A stretch of DNA of 64,000 nt from assembly GCF_049243985.1 (NCBI RefSeq), contig NC_135384.1:11776501-11840500 (forward strand). The letters are read 5' to 3'. Origin of the DNA: Paroedura picta. Its lineage: Eukaryota; Chordata; Lepidosauria; Squamata; Gekkonidae. A program made the translations under genes and the position numbers. The notes below the pieces were generated by a model. The model had not been told where the DNA came from and searched no databases. It saw only the letters and a program-made list of their open reading frames with translations. Positions 20,901-30,092 of the stretch are shown here, piece by piece (the stretch's first letter is position 1; every line of letters starts with the position of its first letter).

Positions 20901-22682
20901 GAAGTCTACCTTTTGATGTTTGACTACTATTCTTTCATGGCACTCAAATGCGTCTGTTTGATACCATCGATACCAGCAGTGCAATTTGAGGAAAAGGAAG
21001 AGAAAGCATGTATGTTAAACCATGCCAGACTAACATTCCATTGGTTAGAGTCAAAAGTTACACTGAAACCAAGAGAATACTTTAAAGGCATTTGTTGCAA
21101 CTGTTTTAATATGCTTTATCAGAATGGCTCCTGTGGTCCCAGCACTGGTATAGTGTACTGGTTGGAGCGTTTGATTAGGAGATGGGAGATCCAAGTTCAA
21201 ATCCCTGCTTGGCCATGAAAATTACAGTGTGACCTTGGGTCAGTTGCTATCTTTCAGCACAATTCAGGGAAAGAAACTAAATCTACTAATAACATCTTCT
21301 GATGTAGTAGAAATAATATGAAAGATAAAGGGGAGGGGGGAAGAGAACAATTTCTCCAACATATTTTCTTTCCCTATTATATTACATTCCTGCTTACTGG
21401 TGCTTTCATTAACATATTAAAATACAATATTAAATGTATATTAATATTAGAGTGGGTTGGATCCCTACGTTTTTTCTACTCCGTATCATCAGACCTCCCT
21501 TTTTATTATAGCAACCATAAGGCAAGGAGTGATCCCCAGCATTGATTTTTCTTTGGACGTCACATGACCTGTCTTTTTTCACTAGCTGTAAGCCTTGTAA
21601 AGAGCAACAGGTTTGATTCAATCTTTTTCATCTACAGTCTTTATAATACAGAAATTAGAAACAAAGGTAATATACAGGCAGCAGAGATGGATCTGTTGAT
21701 TCTAATGGACAAAACACAATATTTATGAAAGGAAATTACACTATGGCTAACATGTTGAATGGGAATCCTTAATTTTTCAGATGCAAATAACTGCTTCAAA
21801 TGCCCAGAAAACCAGTATCCAAGCGAGGACCAAGATCAATGCCTCCCTAAGGTTCTAAACTTCCTGTCCTATAATGAACCTTTGGGGATTGCTTTATCCC
21901 TCTTGGCTCTTTGTGGTTTTCTGATGACAGCAGTGGTGTTTAAAATCTTCAGTCAACACAGGAACACCCCCATTGTCAAAGCCAACAATCGGTATCTCAC
22001 CTACTGCTTGCTCAGCTCCCTTCTGCTCTGCTTCTCCTGCTCACTGCTGTTTATCGGCCAGCCTCGGCCAGTGACCTGCCTTCTACGACAAATAGCTTTT
22101 GGTATCATTTTTTCAGTGGCGCTTTCATCCATTTTGGCCAAAACTCTCACTGTTGTTCTGGCTTTCATGGCCACTAAGCCTGGCAGACAGAGAAAGAAAT
22201 GGGTGGGGAAAAGGCTTGCAAACATTGTTATTCTTTCCTGTTCCATGATTCAAACAGGAATCTGTACTTTGTGGATCTGTACTGCTCCCCCATTCGCAAG
22301 TATGGACATGTATACTCTAGCCAAAGAAATTGTGGTTCAATGTGACGAAGGGTCAGTCACAATGTTTTACTGTGTCTTGGGATATTTGGGATTAATGGCT
22401 AGTGTCACTTTGATGGTTGCTTTTTTTTCTAGGAAATTGCCAGACAGTTTCAATGAAGCCAAGTTCATCACTTTCAGCATGTTGGTGTTTTGCAGTGTTT
22501 GGTTGTCCTTTGTTCCAACTTACTTGAGCACAAAGGGAAAAATTATGGTGGCTGTGGAGATCTTCTCCATTTTAGCATCCACTGCTGGTTTACTGGTTTG
22601 TATTTTTTCCCCAAAGTGTTATATTATTATTCTGAGGCCTGAATTAAACAGCAAGGTCCATCTATGTATAAGAAAACTGTAG
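14663..22682 (+). CDS. vomeronasal type-2 receptor (V2R), six exons, apparently intact
   Basis: This is a class C G-protein-coupled receptor of vomeronasal sensory neurons that binds peptide or protein cues. Six exons can be placed by family homology and GT-AG sites: 14,663-14,913, 15,927-16,218, 17,183-18,058, 19,421-19,648, 20,483-20,609 and 21,781-22,682. Phases are compatible throughout, giving 891 codons from 14,663; in-frame ATGs at 14,687 and 14,711 give 883 and 875. Order: hydrophobic signal peptide, Venus-flytrap ligand domain (exons 1-4), nine-cysteine-type linker (exons 5-6), seven-helix domain (exon 6) ending [13 protein letters not shown]. No stop or frameshift was seen. Introns hold CR1, SINE, hAT-type and MITE insertions, none in an exon. 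It resembles squamate Vmn2r26-like receptors; the exact orthologue is not determinable. Confidence 0.92.
15114..15260. repeat. dispersed repeat of unknown class in V2R intron 1
   Basis: Two inverted arms, 15,114-15,156 and about 15,176-15,216, share the phrase GTCCAATAGCACCTTTAAG and its near-complement. A GCTACCCACTTGAATC end follows. This ending is common in reptile repeats, but its superfamily could not be assigned. Confidence 0.5.
15927..16218 (+). CDS. V2R exon 2 (ligand domain)
   Basis: It follows a CATTACAG acceptor. It encodes [20 protein letters not shown], then [16 protein letters not shown] and [19 protein letters not shown], all typical of the V2R flytrap domain. It ends CCTCAG before GTAGGT, phase 0. 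Confidence 0.93.
17183..18058 (+). CDS. V2R exon 3 (main ligand-binding exon)
   Basis: This 876-bp exon (292 codons) begins VTYCFFAP after CCCTCTTAG. It contains the family signature [20 protein letters not shown] and ends EPWQ at a GTACTA donor. The frame is open throughout. It encodes most of lobe 2 and the hinge of the flytrap domain. Confidence 0.94.
18238..18512 (+). repeat. CR1 LINE 3' end in V2R intron 3
   Basis: It contains the CR1 3' phrase GCAGGGGGTAGGACTAGGTG and ends TTTTATGATTC. It is more diverged than the CR1 ends in the OR units, so older. Confidence 0.75.
18905..19085 (+). repeat. tRNA-derived SINE (second family), internally deleted
   Basis: It starts GAGAGCCAGCTTGGTGCAG and ends AAAAACCAACTTTTC. 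About 100 bp of the middle seen in the copy at 26,454 is missing. It lies in V2R intron 3. Confidence 0.75.
19421..19648 (+). CDS. V2R exon 4
   Basis: This 228-bp exon starts [16 protein letters not shown] after TTCTGTCTAG and ends WHKKFNQ before GTGGGA. It corresponds to the family's last flytrap exon. The alternative CAG at 19,437 would remove conserved residues and is not preferred. Confidence 0.93.
19922..20056. mobile_element. hAT-type palindromic MITE in V2R intron 4
   Basis: This near-perfect 135-bp hairpin has ends CAGGGGTAGTCAACC and GGTTGACTACCATT. The 8-bp target-site duplication CCTTAGAA flanks it, the size typical of the hAT superfamily. It has no coding capacity. A relative lies at 58,109-58,244. 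Confidence 0.9.
20483..20609 (+). CDS. V2R exon 5 (cysteine-rich linker)
   Basis: It encodes [20 protein letters not shown] then [19 protein letters not shown], the cysteine pattern of the class C linker domain. Acceptor AGAACAG and donor GTAGGT bound it. It ends in phase 1 and pairs with exon 6. Confidence 0.94.
20654..20834. mobile_element. palindromic DNA transposon (MITE), family 1, in V2R intron 5
   Basis: The ends are GACCGTTTATGCACTGG and CCAGTGCATGAATGGTC. The 3-bp target duplication is TTG. It is the same family as copies at 38,813, 47,885 and 51,297, in opposite orientation to the first two. Confidence 0.85.
21145..21262 (+). repeat. tRNA-like SINE fragment in V2R intron 5
   Basis: It carries box A- and box B-like stretches (TAGTGTACTGGTTGGAGCG and GTTCAAATCCC) and then TGTGACCTTGGGTCAGTTGC, as in tRNA-derived SINEs. 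It is a partial, third SINE type. It is not a tRNA gene, since it folds into no complete cloverleaf by eye. Confidence 0.55.
21781..22682 (+). CDS. V2R exon 6 (linker end and seven-helix domain)
   Basis: It begins after TTTTTCAG and completes the linker with [15 protein letters not shown]. It then encodes seven membrane helices with hallmarks [15 protein letters not shown] (TM1), [18 protein letters not shown] (TM6) and [10 protein letters not shown]. The stop lies at 22,680-22,682. No disabling change was seen. Confidence 0.96.
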
Positions 22683-23029
22683 AAACCTATGGGTTGGATC
22701 CAAACCGGTGGGGGAAAAAAAAAGTAACAAGGGTCCTCTTTAATCATTAAGAAGACTCATAAAGACACATGTGATAGGGTTGTAGAAAAAAAGGATAATT
22801 GGGTAAGTGAGTGAAAAAGCTGGCTGGATCTAACCCTAAATATTTGTATTTTCTGTATTTGTATCCTTCCATCACCTATGAAAATTTAGGGTGGGAAACC
22901 CTACAAACTGTTAAAGGTGTTATGTTCTTTCTTCACATCATGGGCCAACTGGTGGCAAGGAAAGTTTCAGAACGGACAGTTGTGCAGACTTTTTTTGTGA
23001 ATTTTCCTGTTGTGCATAATCAACCCTGG
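22683..23029. other. unassigned DNA after the V2R
   Basis: It presumably includes the V2R 3' untranslated region. No clear polyadenylation signal was fixed. Confidence 0.35.
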
Positions 23030-23110
23030 TCTCCATTGCTAGTATGATCTGCATCCTTCCACCAAAATGTTATTTAATTATCCTGAGGCCTATGTTCAAC
23101 AACAAGTCAG
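23030..23110 (+). pseudogene. V2R exon 6 remnant (C-terminal tail)
   Basis: About 80 bp translate to PPKCYLIILRPMFNNKS, matching the extreme C-terminus of V2R receptors ([15 protein letters not shown] in the intact gene upstream). The nucleotide match to 22,585-22,660 is partial. The rest of the exon is absent. It is the last trace of a neighbouring V2R or a small duplication of the intact gene's end. Confidence 0.6.
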
Positions 23111-23395
23111 ATAACAAATCAATGGGAATAGAAGTGTTGGAAACTAGGGCAACAGTCTATTTACCACCAATACTGAACTCATAAACAAGACAGGTGAAAG
23201 TGGTGCCAGTATGCCATGCCTCCTTTCTTCAGCCTCCCTCACAACAGACAGAAAATACACAGTAGCTTTATACAGATTTATTTTTTTTCTTGGTATCCAG
23301 GGATATGTTATTTGGCTGCAACTTTTCTCCCCAAAACTATATTCACATTCTCGTCTTCGAGCTGTATTTCACAGTCCTATTAATCACCTTTTCAC

Positions 23396-23476
23396 CTAAG
23401 AACATAAGACAAGCTCTGCTGGATCAGACCAATGGTCCTTCTAATCTGGCATCCTGTTTCACACCTGTTCATGAGT
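23396..23476. repeat. dispersed repeat of unassigned class
   Basis: It contains AAGAACATAAGACAAGCTCT and GCTGGATCAGACCAATGGTC, a phrase I associate with interspersed repeats of many reptile genomes. Only this core is seen. Confidence 0.5.
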
Positions 23477-24979
23477 AAGAGTGAGTGAACATACATATTG
23501 CATGTAAGTGCATCCATCTGTTTTTCAGAAAGTGCCAACACATGCTCACATTGCACGTGATGCCAGAAACAAATATCTGGATAAATGTGAGACTTGTATC
23601 ACATGGAATATGAGAATTAGTACACATCTTTTAAAAATCATTTTTTAAAAACTCAAGAGTATACTGCACACTGATTATACATGTGTCCACTGTAATGTAC
23701 AAATAGGGTTACAAAGGCTAACCAGTTGCCGTGGAGGACCAAATTGGGTATATTGGCTACGGCCTTCCCTGATATTGGAACCCAGCCCTGGTATTAAGTG
23801 ATTTACCTGGCCTGTTCGGTGCCTGGGGCAGGTGGGTGGGTAGGCTTGGTGATTTGGGGGTGGGGTCTTGTTGACACAAGATGGGAGAAAAGATAGTGGG
23901 GATCAGTGATGCAAGGCTGAGGGACATGCCCAGGCAGACTCTTCACCTAGTGGAGAGCATGCCTATCTACCTTGGCTGGCATGCCAAGTCCCTGCTTTGA
24001 GCTGCCACCTTCCTGCCTAGCTGACCCACCCGAGCTGAGCCTTGCATCCACCACTCCTCACCCAGCAGCTCCCTCCCCCCAGGGCTCTCCCTTTGCCAAG
24101 TTCACCTGGCACTTCTCCAGCCTTGGACTTGAAGGGGCCCCCCACCTGGCTCCCATGGTCCCTCTGCCATGCCTCTCTCCCTGCCTTCCTCCATGGCCAG
24201 GAGGAGACAAAAGACCTTGGTCAGCAGAGATAGGGTCATGCCTTGGCTTTCCTCCAGCGTCCCGACAGTTGGAGAGCCGTCGCAAGTGGGTGGGCAGGGG
24301 AGAGGCTCAGATGGCTCCCATCAAGTGGCACCCAGGGCATCCTAGAAACACCATTGCTGGTATTCAAAGATTTAGTCTCTATGACTATGGGGGTTCCATT
24401 TAGTCACCATGGCTGGTCATCATTGATGGACCAATCATCCATATAGATAAAGTTAATTAATATGCCAATGGTGGTTCCTGTTTTCTGCAACAATTGTGTC
24501 TCTTTTTGGAAAAAAAATACTGACTTATTCTGATAATACTCATCATTCTGAAAATGAGGTTAGCCGGGATTTTTTCTTTAAATTGTTAACCCAGCAGCTT
24601 ACCACATGAGCCGTCACAGGTTATTTGCTGCCGCCCCTTTCCTACTGCCAGACACTATTGCAGCTGAAAAGCTGATCAGTGAAGTCAGGTCATACATTCA
24701 GCTGCTAGTTATAAGGTACAGACATTTGTTAACTAACTAACTAACTATCACCCAGCTAATGGTGACTGTGGAAGAGATGGTCGTTTTGGCTTGTGTCCAT
24801 TAGCATCAAGCCACAATAGCTTCTTGGTGGCCTCAAGAGAGTATAGTACTTGAAGTAGCCACTTGGCCAGTGAACTGGTCCTAATTAGGTTGATTGTGGA
24901 AGGGTCAAGTCCAAATCCTAAAACAGCCATGAAGCTGAGTGAATGACGTTTACTCTTCTTCCCTTCTTCCTTGGCAACA
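23477..24979. other. unassigned DNA, partly GC-rich
   Basis: A proline-rich open frame at 23,972-24,403 has no domain and overlaps an antisense frame, so it is not called a gene. No transposon ends were found. Confidence 0.35.
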
Positions 24980-25170
24980 GTGGTAGCATAGAGGGTAGAG
25001 CAGGCTTTTTCAACCTTTTGATGATGGAGGAGACCCTGGAATATTTATTTCAGGCTTCAAGGAGCCCCGGAAGTGATGTCAGCTGACCATGCCTCCCTGC
25101 CACACCTCCTGGAAGTGACAAGTCAGTCATCAGAAGTGACATCACCACCCATGTTAACAGGCAGACTTGA
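24980..25170. repeat. diverged dispersed repeat
   Basis: It contains GGCTTTTTCAACCTTTTGA then CAGGCTTCAAGGAGCCCC, resembling the ends of the repeat found at 28.1, 38.3 and 47.3 kb. It is too diverged to bound precisely. Confidence 0.35.
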
Positions 25171-26445
25171 GGAAGACTGAGGTACAGGAGGGACAGGAAG
25201 TGGTTTAAGCCAGAAATATGTATGCACACTCTACCCCCTCCCAGGTGCCAAAACCATGAGATAGTTCACTCATACTCAGGAGAAGAGCAATGGGGAGCAA
25301 TGGAAGTGGCCAGCCCCATAGCATGTGGGTGCATCCATTAAGGCAGGAGGGGAAAGGCTGTGGACCTTCTAGGGAGCACTCGTGGACCACTGCTAGTCCA
25401 TGAACACCTGGTTGGGAATCCCTGGCAAAGAGTCTTGGTAGATCTGGGACACACTATGTTCTCAAGTGGAATTATCATGGCTACTACATTGCATATAGCC
25501 ATATCATTTTGCGCTTAGATCAGTGTTTTAGGGTGGGATCTGAGCAGTTTTTGTGCTGGTGAAAAGGGAAGCCAGAATCCACTTTGACAATAAAAAGGTT
25601 ATGCTGGGGATCATGGGGCCTGCATGGGCCAAAGCCATGTGGGATGGAGGCACATCTAATGAGGAAACATGGATGCAACAGAGATGCTTGGAAGCTGTAT
25701 AGTAAACTTCTTAAACCCTAATGCTCAAGTCCCTGAAGTTGCCCTAGAGAATCCCAAGTGAATATCCTAGCTTTAATGAGCTTGAGCTAAGAAAGGGACC
25801 TGTTACTATACATAAGTAAAATTATATTTGAATCTGCTTTAAATTCAGACTGTCAGTCAGCTATTTAGAGTATCAGACCTTGCATATTTGTGGAGATTTA
25901 CTATTTTCTTTGTACAGAACGTTATTTTTTTCTTTTTCTGTTTTGCTTCCAGAATATATAGCATGTAAAAGCAATTATAATAATGAGCAAAACCAGTTGG
26001 TGGATACCTCTTGGTTAACTCTCTTTTTTTGGCATTTGAGAAAGGGTTTTGCCAGGTCTGCTATAAAGGACTGTAGATGAATGCGCTAAACAAGCTGGAC
26101 CATCATAGGGCTACATTAAATTAATTGTTGTGTATGAAAACAAGTTTTGCATTTTTCATTCAGCAGACCAAGAATTCTTTCCACTGACTACTGGATTTTA
26201 CTGCTTCCTTTTGTAACTGTGGCCTTGTAAGTATTTGATTTCATATATCCTTTTAGACAGTTTATGGAAATCAAGATGATGTTGACCAGTGACTGAGCAG
26301 CCAAGAAGATTTACTATACGTTGTAGGGAATGGGGATTGTCTAATGTAAGTTGGCCATGAAATATATTACTTTAAGTAGACCCAGCTGATGTAAGTCAGG
26401 GAGTGCAAACACCACATGGCTTCTTTGTCATTGATAAATCTTATG
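25171..26445. other. unassigned DNA
   Basis: No supported gene or repeat family was recognised. Confidence 0.4.
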
Positions 26446-26453
26446 CTATTAGA

Positions 26454-26738
26454 GAGAGAGCCAGTTTGGTGTAGTGGTTAGGAGTGCGGACTTCTAATCT
26501 GGCATGCCAGGTTCGATTCTGCGCTCCCCCACATGCAACCAGCTGGGTAACCTTGGGCTCGCTATGGCACTGTTAAAACTGTTCTGACCAAGCAGTGATA
26601 TCAGCGCGCTCTCAGCCTCACCCACCTTACAGGGTGTCTGTTGTGGGGAGAGGAAAGGGAAGGTAACTGTAAGCCACTTTCAGCCTCCTTTGGGTAGGGA
26701 AAAGCGGCATATAAGAACCAACTCTTCTTCTTCTTCTT
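26454..26738 (+). repeat. tRNA-derived SINE (second family), full length
   Basis: It runs from GAGAGAGCCAGTTTGGTGTA to AGAACCAACTCTTCTTC. The target-site duplication CTATTAGA lies at 26,446-26,453 and 26,739-26,746. The head has tRNA-like promoter boxes (GGTTCGATTCT as box B); the tail resembles L2 LINE ends. Confidence 0.88.
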
Positions 26739-27057
26739 CTATTAGACTCATTTTATTGTATTCTTCTGTGAGCTGCCTTAAGCAGATCTTTGAAGCAGCA
26801 ATACGTACCTTTTAAAAATGTGCAATACAAATAATACTCCAGTATAAGCCACAGTCTGTTCTTTAGCTGCCACAAGAGATTTAAAAAATGGAAGAGATTT
26901 CCATTTCTTGAAAATCTTGAGTTGGATCTCACCCAATCCTCCCTCTCACAACGAACTTTTTAGGGGGAGGCTTTTGTCACCAGCCGAAAACCTAGTTGGA
27001 CTCATCCATTTCTGTGCTTCTCCCCAACCTCCCCAGATGTTTAATTTGAGCACAAAT

Positions 27058-27590
27058 CTTTGATTTTACTTTGAAATTTACAGTAAGCAAAACTGGGTGA
27101 CATTTTCACTTGCCATATATTTTGTGGTCTCTCTCTCTCTTTGCCCTTTGGATATTTAAGGGGAAAATACAAGCTGGACATTCTGTCATACAAAATGCTA
27201 CCCAGTTAAAAAAAGAAGAAGAAGAGTTGGTTCTTATATGCCGTTTTTCCCTACCCGAAGGAGGCTCAAAGCGGCTTACAGTCGCCTTCCCATTCCTCTC
27301 CCCACAACAGACACCCTGTGAAGTGGGTGAGGCTGAGAGAGCCCTGATATCACTGCTCGGTCAGAACAGTTTTATCAGTGCCATGGAGAGCCCAAGGTCA
27401 CCCAGCTGGTTGTATGTGGGGGAATGCAGAATCGAACCTGGCATGCCAGATTAGAAGTCCACACTCCTAACCACTACACCAAACTGGCTCTCTAATATAA
27501 GTTGGCCATATAGAAGACCTAGATGATACAGAGGCCTGTAGATGGACAGTGAGGAACTAATTGTCTGATTGATACTATCATGGACTCATA
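27058..27590 (+). repeat. direct duplication, copy 1, carrying a SINE
   Basis: It matches 28,536-28,765 closely: AGCAAAACTGGG, CACTTGCCATATATTTTGTG, then AGAAGACCTAGATGATACAG, except that a SINE and a few flanking bases interrupt it. The encoded frames match no known family. Confidence 0.85.
27207..27493 (-). repeat. tRNA-derived SINE (second family), full length
   Basis: It is an antisense copy of the element at 26,454, from an AAGAAGAAGAAGAG tail at the left to ACCAAACTGGCTCTCT at the right. It lies within the duplicated segment above and is missing from that segment's partner at 28.6 kb. Confidence 0.9.
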
Positions 27591-28089
27591 CTTGTTTCCT
27601 ACATTTGGTAATGTATGGGGAAATCTTGGTTATCTACAGTCAACCTGAATGGTTATTAAAACAGAAATAATTTCAACTTAGCTTGAAGATAAACAAATGC
27701 GTGGTTCAAAGAATAACAGATGTACACCAACAGAAATGTCAAAACAACATATTTGAGGAGTGCTTCATTAAATTCGGCTTTAGAACCTGACTTTAGGGAG
27801 CTTTGCAAAAATATTCCCAATCTATAACCGCCTTGCCTCCAAGGGAATGGTTTTGCTTTGGATATGCTAACAAAAACCATTCAATGTTACCAGAATATCA
27901 AAGGAAAATAGTATTTTGCTTATATTATAAGGTCTAGGATGTTTGATTTGTCTTTTGTGTTCTGCACAGAACTGAACAAGGATTACAAGAATTAAGAGAT
28001 GTATTAGCATAGGCACCAAGAGACCGCTCTTTCAAAACTTGTTTAATTCTCTTAAAAACAACAACAAAAAACACTGTATGCTCAGGCAG
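27591..28089. other. unassigned DNA
   Basis: No feature recognised. Confidence 0.4.
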
Positions 28090-28405
28090 GCTTGAGTTTC
28101 TTGATGGCCCTAGATGGGTTTCCCGAATGGGTGGGAATTAATTTCTATTTAAAAATTTTTTAAAGCAATTATTGCATGATATGACCACATATGGTCCTAT
28201 TGACCCATGCCACGCTTTCCCAAAATGACCAGTGATGGGCCTAGAGGGGGTAAGAAGGGGAGGGGCGTCAGGTGGGCATGTCCACAGCTATGCTTCCCAG
28301 CCATATTCTGCACAATCACACCACTTCTGGGGTTTCTTGAAGCCTGAAGAATGTTTCAGGTGGTTCCCAATGGTAAAAAAAAAATTGTGAAAGGCTATTT
28401 GATGT
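28090..28405. repeat. dispersed repeat R (probable non-autonomous DNA transposon)
   Basis: It contains GGTTTCCCGAATGGGTGGGA, TGATATGACCACATATGGTC, TTCTGGGGTTTCTTGAAGCC and TCAGGTGGTTCCCAATGGTA. Other copies lie at 38,264, 47,346, 54,490, 58,252 and 61,143. The superfamily is unproven. The left edge of tandem unit A falls inside this copy. Confidence 0.7.
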
Positions 28406-28535
28406 GATTAAGTAAGTTGCATTCAACCAGCTTTTCTGCTGCTGAAAAAAGGAGGAAGGGCCAAGAAGTCAACAGGTACAAAACTATGAGGGACAGAGTC
28501 TGGAATAGGACAGCTGAGACTGAGTGAAAAAAAAT

Positions 28536-28765
28536 TTTGATTTTACTTTAGAATCTACAGTAAGCAAAACTGGGCGACATTTTCACTTGCCATATATTTT
28601 GTGGTCTCTCTCTCTCTTTGCCCTTTGGATATTTAAGGGGAAAATACAAGCTGGACATTCTGTCATACAAAATGCTATCCAGATAACAGTAGAAGACCTA
28701 GATGATACAGAGGCCTGTAGATGGACAGGTAGGAACTAATGGTCTAATTGATACTATCATGGACT
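28536..28765 (+). repeat. direct duplication, copy 2 (no SINE)
   Basis: It is the partner of 27,058-27,590, about 1.48 kb downstream, with uninterrupted sequence where copy 1 carries a SINE. Confidence 0.85.
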
Positions 28766-28766
28766 A

Positions 28767-28847
28767 TCAGGGCTGATCCTGCGTTGAGCAGGGGATTGGA
28801 CTAGATAGCCTGTATGGCCCCTTCCAACTCTATGATTCTATGATAAA
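28767..28847 (+). repeat. CR1 LINE extreme 3' end
   Basis: It contains GGATTGGACTAGATAGCC, CCAACTCTATGATTC and terminal TATGATA. Only the last 80 bp are present. Confidence 0.8.
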
Positions 28848-29108
28848 TAGTTATGATACGATAACATTTACTGTATACAGCCAAAGGCCATTACAAAGCA
28901 CAATTAAAATAATATGGTACAAATACAAATAAAACATTATTTCTCCAATACTGCGTACATCAGCATATCTCTTCTTCCTCCACTTCTGCCTTTTGTACAT
29001 TCTGCTAGGTATAAATTCATCACATAAAGAAGAGAGAGTATACCAATGGTCAGAAGGAATGGGTATTGTGTTGTTAGTGGCAGTGGTAGTAATTCCCAAG
29101 TGTCCCCC

Positions 29109-29126
29109 CCTTTTTTTTGGTTACAG
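29109..29126 (+). promoter_or_regulatory. probable 3' splice site of a 5' noncoding exon (unit A OR)
   Basis: A C/T-rich tract ends in GGTTACAG at 29,126 just before the OR start. Many OR genes have their coding exon preceded by such an acceptor. The same motif precedes the ORs of units B (about 39,097) and C (about 48,169). Confidence 0.55.
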
Positions 29127-29138
29127 CTCTGTACTGCT

Positions 29139-30092
29139 ATGGTCGTAAATGACATAGAAAACGTTTCAAGAACAATGGTGACTGAGTTTGTGTTGCTTGG
29201 CTTTTCTAACCACCAGGAAATGGAAGTGCCACTGTTCGTCCTCTTCCTGACCATGTATGTGCTGACAATAATTGGCAATGCTCTGGTCATTCTCTTGATT
29301 CACCTGGATTCTCGCCTCCACACTCCCATGTACTACTTCCTCAGCAACCTCTCTTGGTTGGAGATAATCATCAGCACAACAGTTACACCCAAGATGCTGA
29401 GCCTTCTCATCTCAAAGACCAAGACCATCTCCTACTTTGGCTGTGTTGGCCAGTTGACATTGTATTTCCTTGCTGGAACGACAGAAGTCTTGCTTCTTGG
29501 AGCTATGTCCGTGGACCGATACTTGGCCATTTGCAACCCGTTACGCTACACAGCTATCATGAGTAACCAAGTCTGTAAGCTCATGATGCTTTCCTGCTGG
29601 ATGGGAAGTATTGCTTGCATTGTGGTAGGTCTTATCTTCACATATGGACTACCTTATTGTGGGCCCAATGTCATTGACCATTTCTTCTGTGACACAAGCC
29701 CCTTGGCAAAGCTGCTGTGTGCGGACACCACCCTGGTTCAACTTGCAGAATTAACTTCATCCTGTGTCACATTGCTGACCTCTGTTTCCGTGACAGCTGT
29801 CTCCTACCTCTGCATCATTGTCACAGTAACTAGGATGCCCTCAGCTGAAAGTAGAAAGAAAGCCTTCAGCACCTGCAGCTCCCACATCACTGTGGCTTCA
29901 CTCTACTATGGCAGCAGTATATTCATCTATGTTAGGCCAGCTGGCAACACTTCCATGGATTTCAATAAGGTGGCCACTGTACTCAACACTGTGGTAACAC
30001 CTTTACTCAACCCAGTCATCTATAATTTGAGAAACAAGTTGGTCAAGGATGTGATGAGGGATACAGTGAAGCGCATTGTGGTACATTTGTGA
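29139..30092 (+). CDS. olfactory receptor, class II, family 6-like (unit A)
   Basis: This is an intact single-exon odorant receptor of 317 residues, a seven-helix receptor of olfactory neurons coupling to G-olf. Visible features: N-glycosylation site NVS at 8-10, GN in TM1 (46-47), PMYYFLSNLSWLE (63-75), MSVDRYLAICNPLRY (123-137), Cys102 for the TM3-loop disulfide, KAFSTCSSHI (241-250) and PLLNPVIYNLRN (288-299). CNPLRY and HFFCDTSPL suggest family 6 or 11. The start chosen is the ATG at 29,139, 13 bp after a CT-rich tract ending GGTTACAG, a likely acceptor for an upstream noncoding exon; the frame is open back to 29,046. It differs from unit B at 20 residues, mostly in TM3-TM5. Confidence 0.95.
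   Translation: MVVNDIENVSRTMVTEFVLLGFSNHQEMEVPLFVLFLTMYVLTIIGNALVILLIHLDSRLHTPMYYFLSNLSWLEIIISTTVTPKMLSLLISKTKTISYFGCVGQLTLYFLAGTTEVLLLGAMSVDRYLAICNPLRYTAIMSNQVCKLMMLSCWMGSIACIVVGLIFTYGLPYCGPNVIDHFFCDTSPLAKLLCADTTLVQLAELTSSCVTLLTSVSVTAVSYLCIIVTVTRMPSAESRKKAFSTCSSHITVASLYYGSSIFIYVRPAGNTSMDFNKVATVLNTVVTPLLNPVIYNLRNKLVKDVMRDTVKRIVVHL

Noticed and set aside
23972-24403. 143-residue proline-rich open frame
   Set aside because: It has no domain, overlaps an open frame on the other strand, and is explained by local GC richness.
26454-26530. tRNA-like promoter boxes in SINE heads
   Set aside because: Box A and box B are present, but no complete cloverleaf is formed and the element continues into a SINE body, so it is not a tRNA gene.
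27110-27454. 114-residue open frame
   Set aside because: Most of it is antisense SINE sequence.
29046-29138. longer N-terminus for the unit A receptor
   Set aside because: The extension lies across a likely splice acceptor and is absent from normal OR proteins; the ATG at 29,139 gives the usual length.
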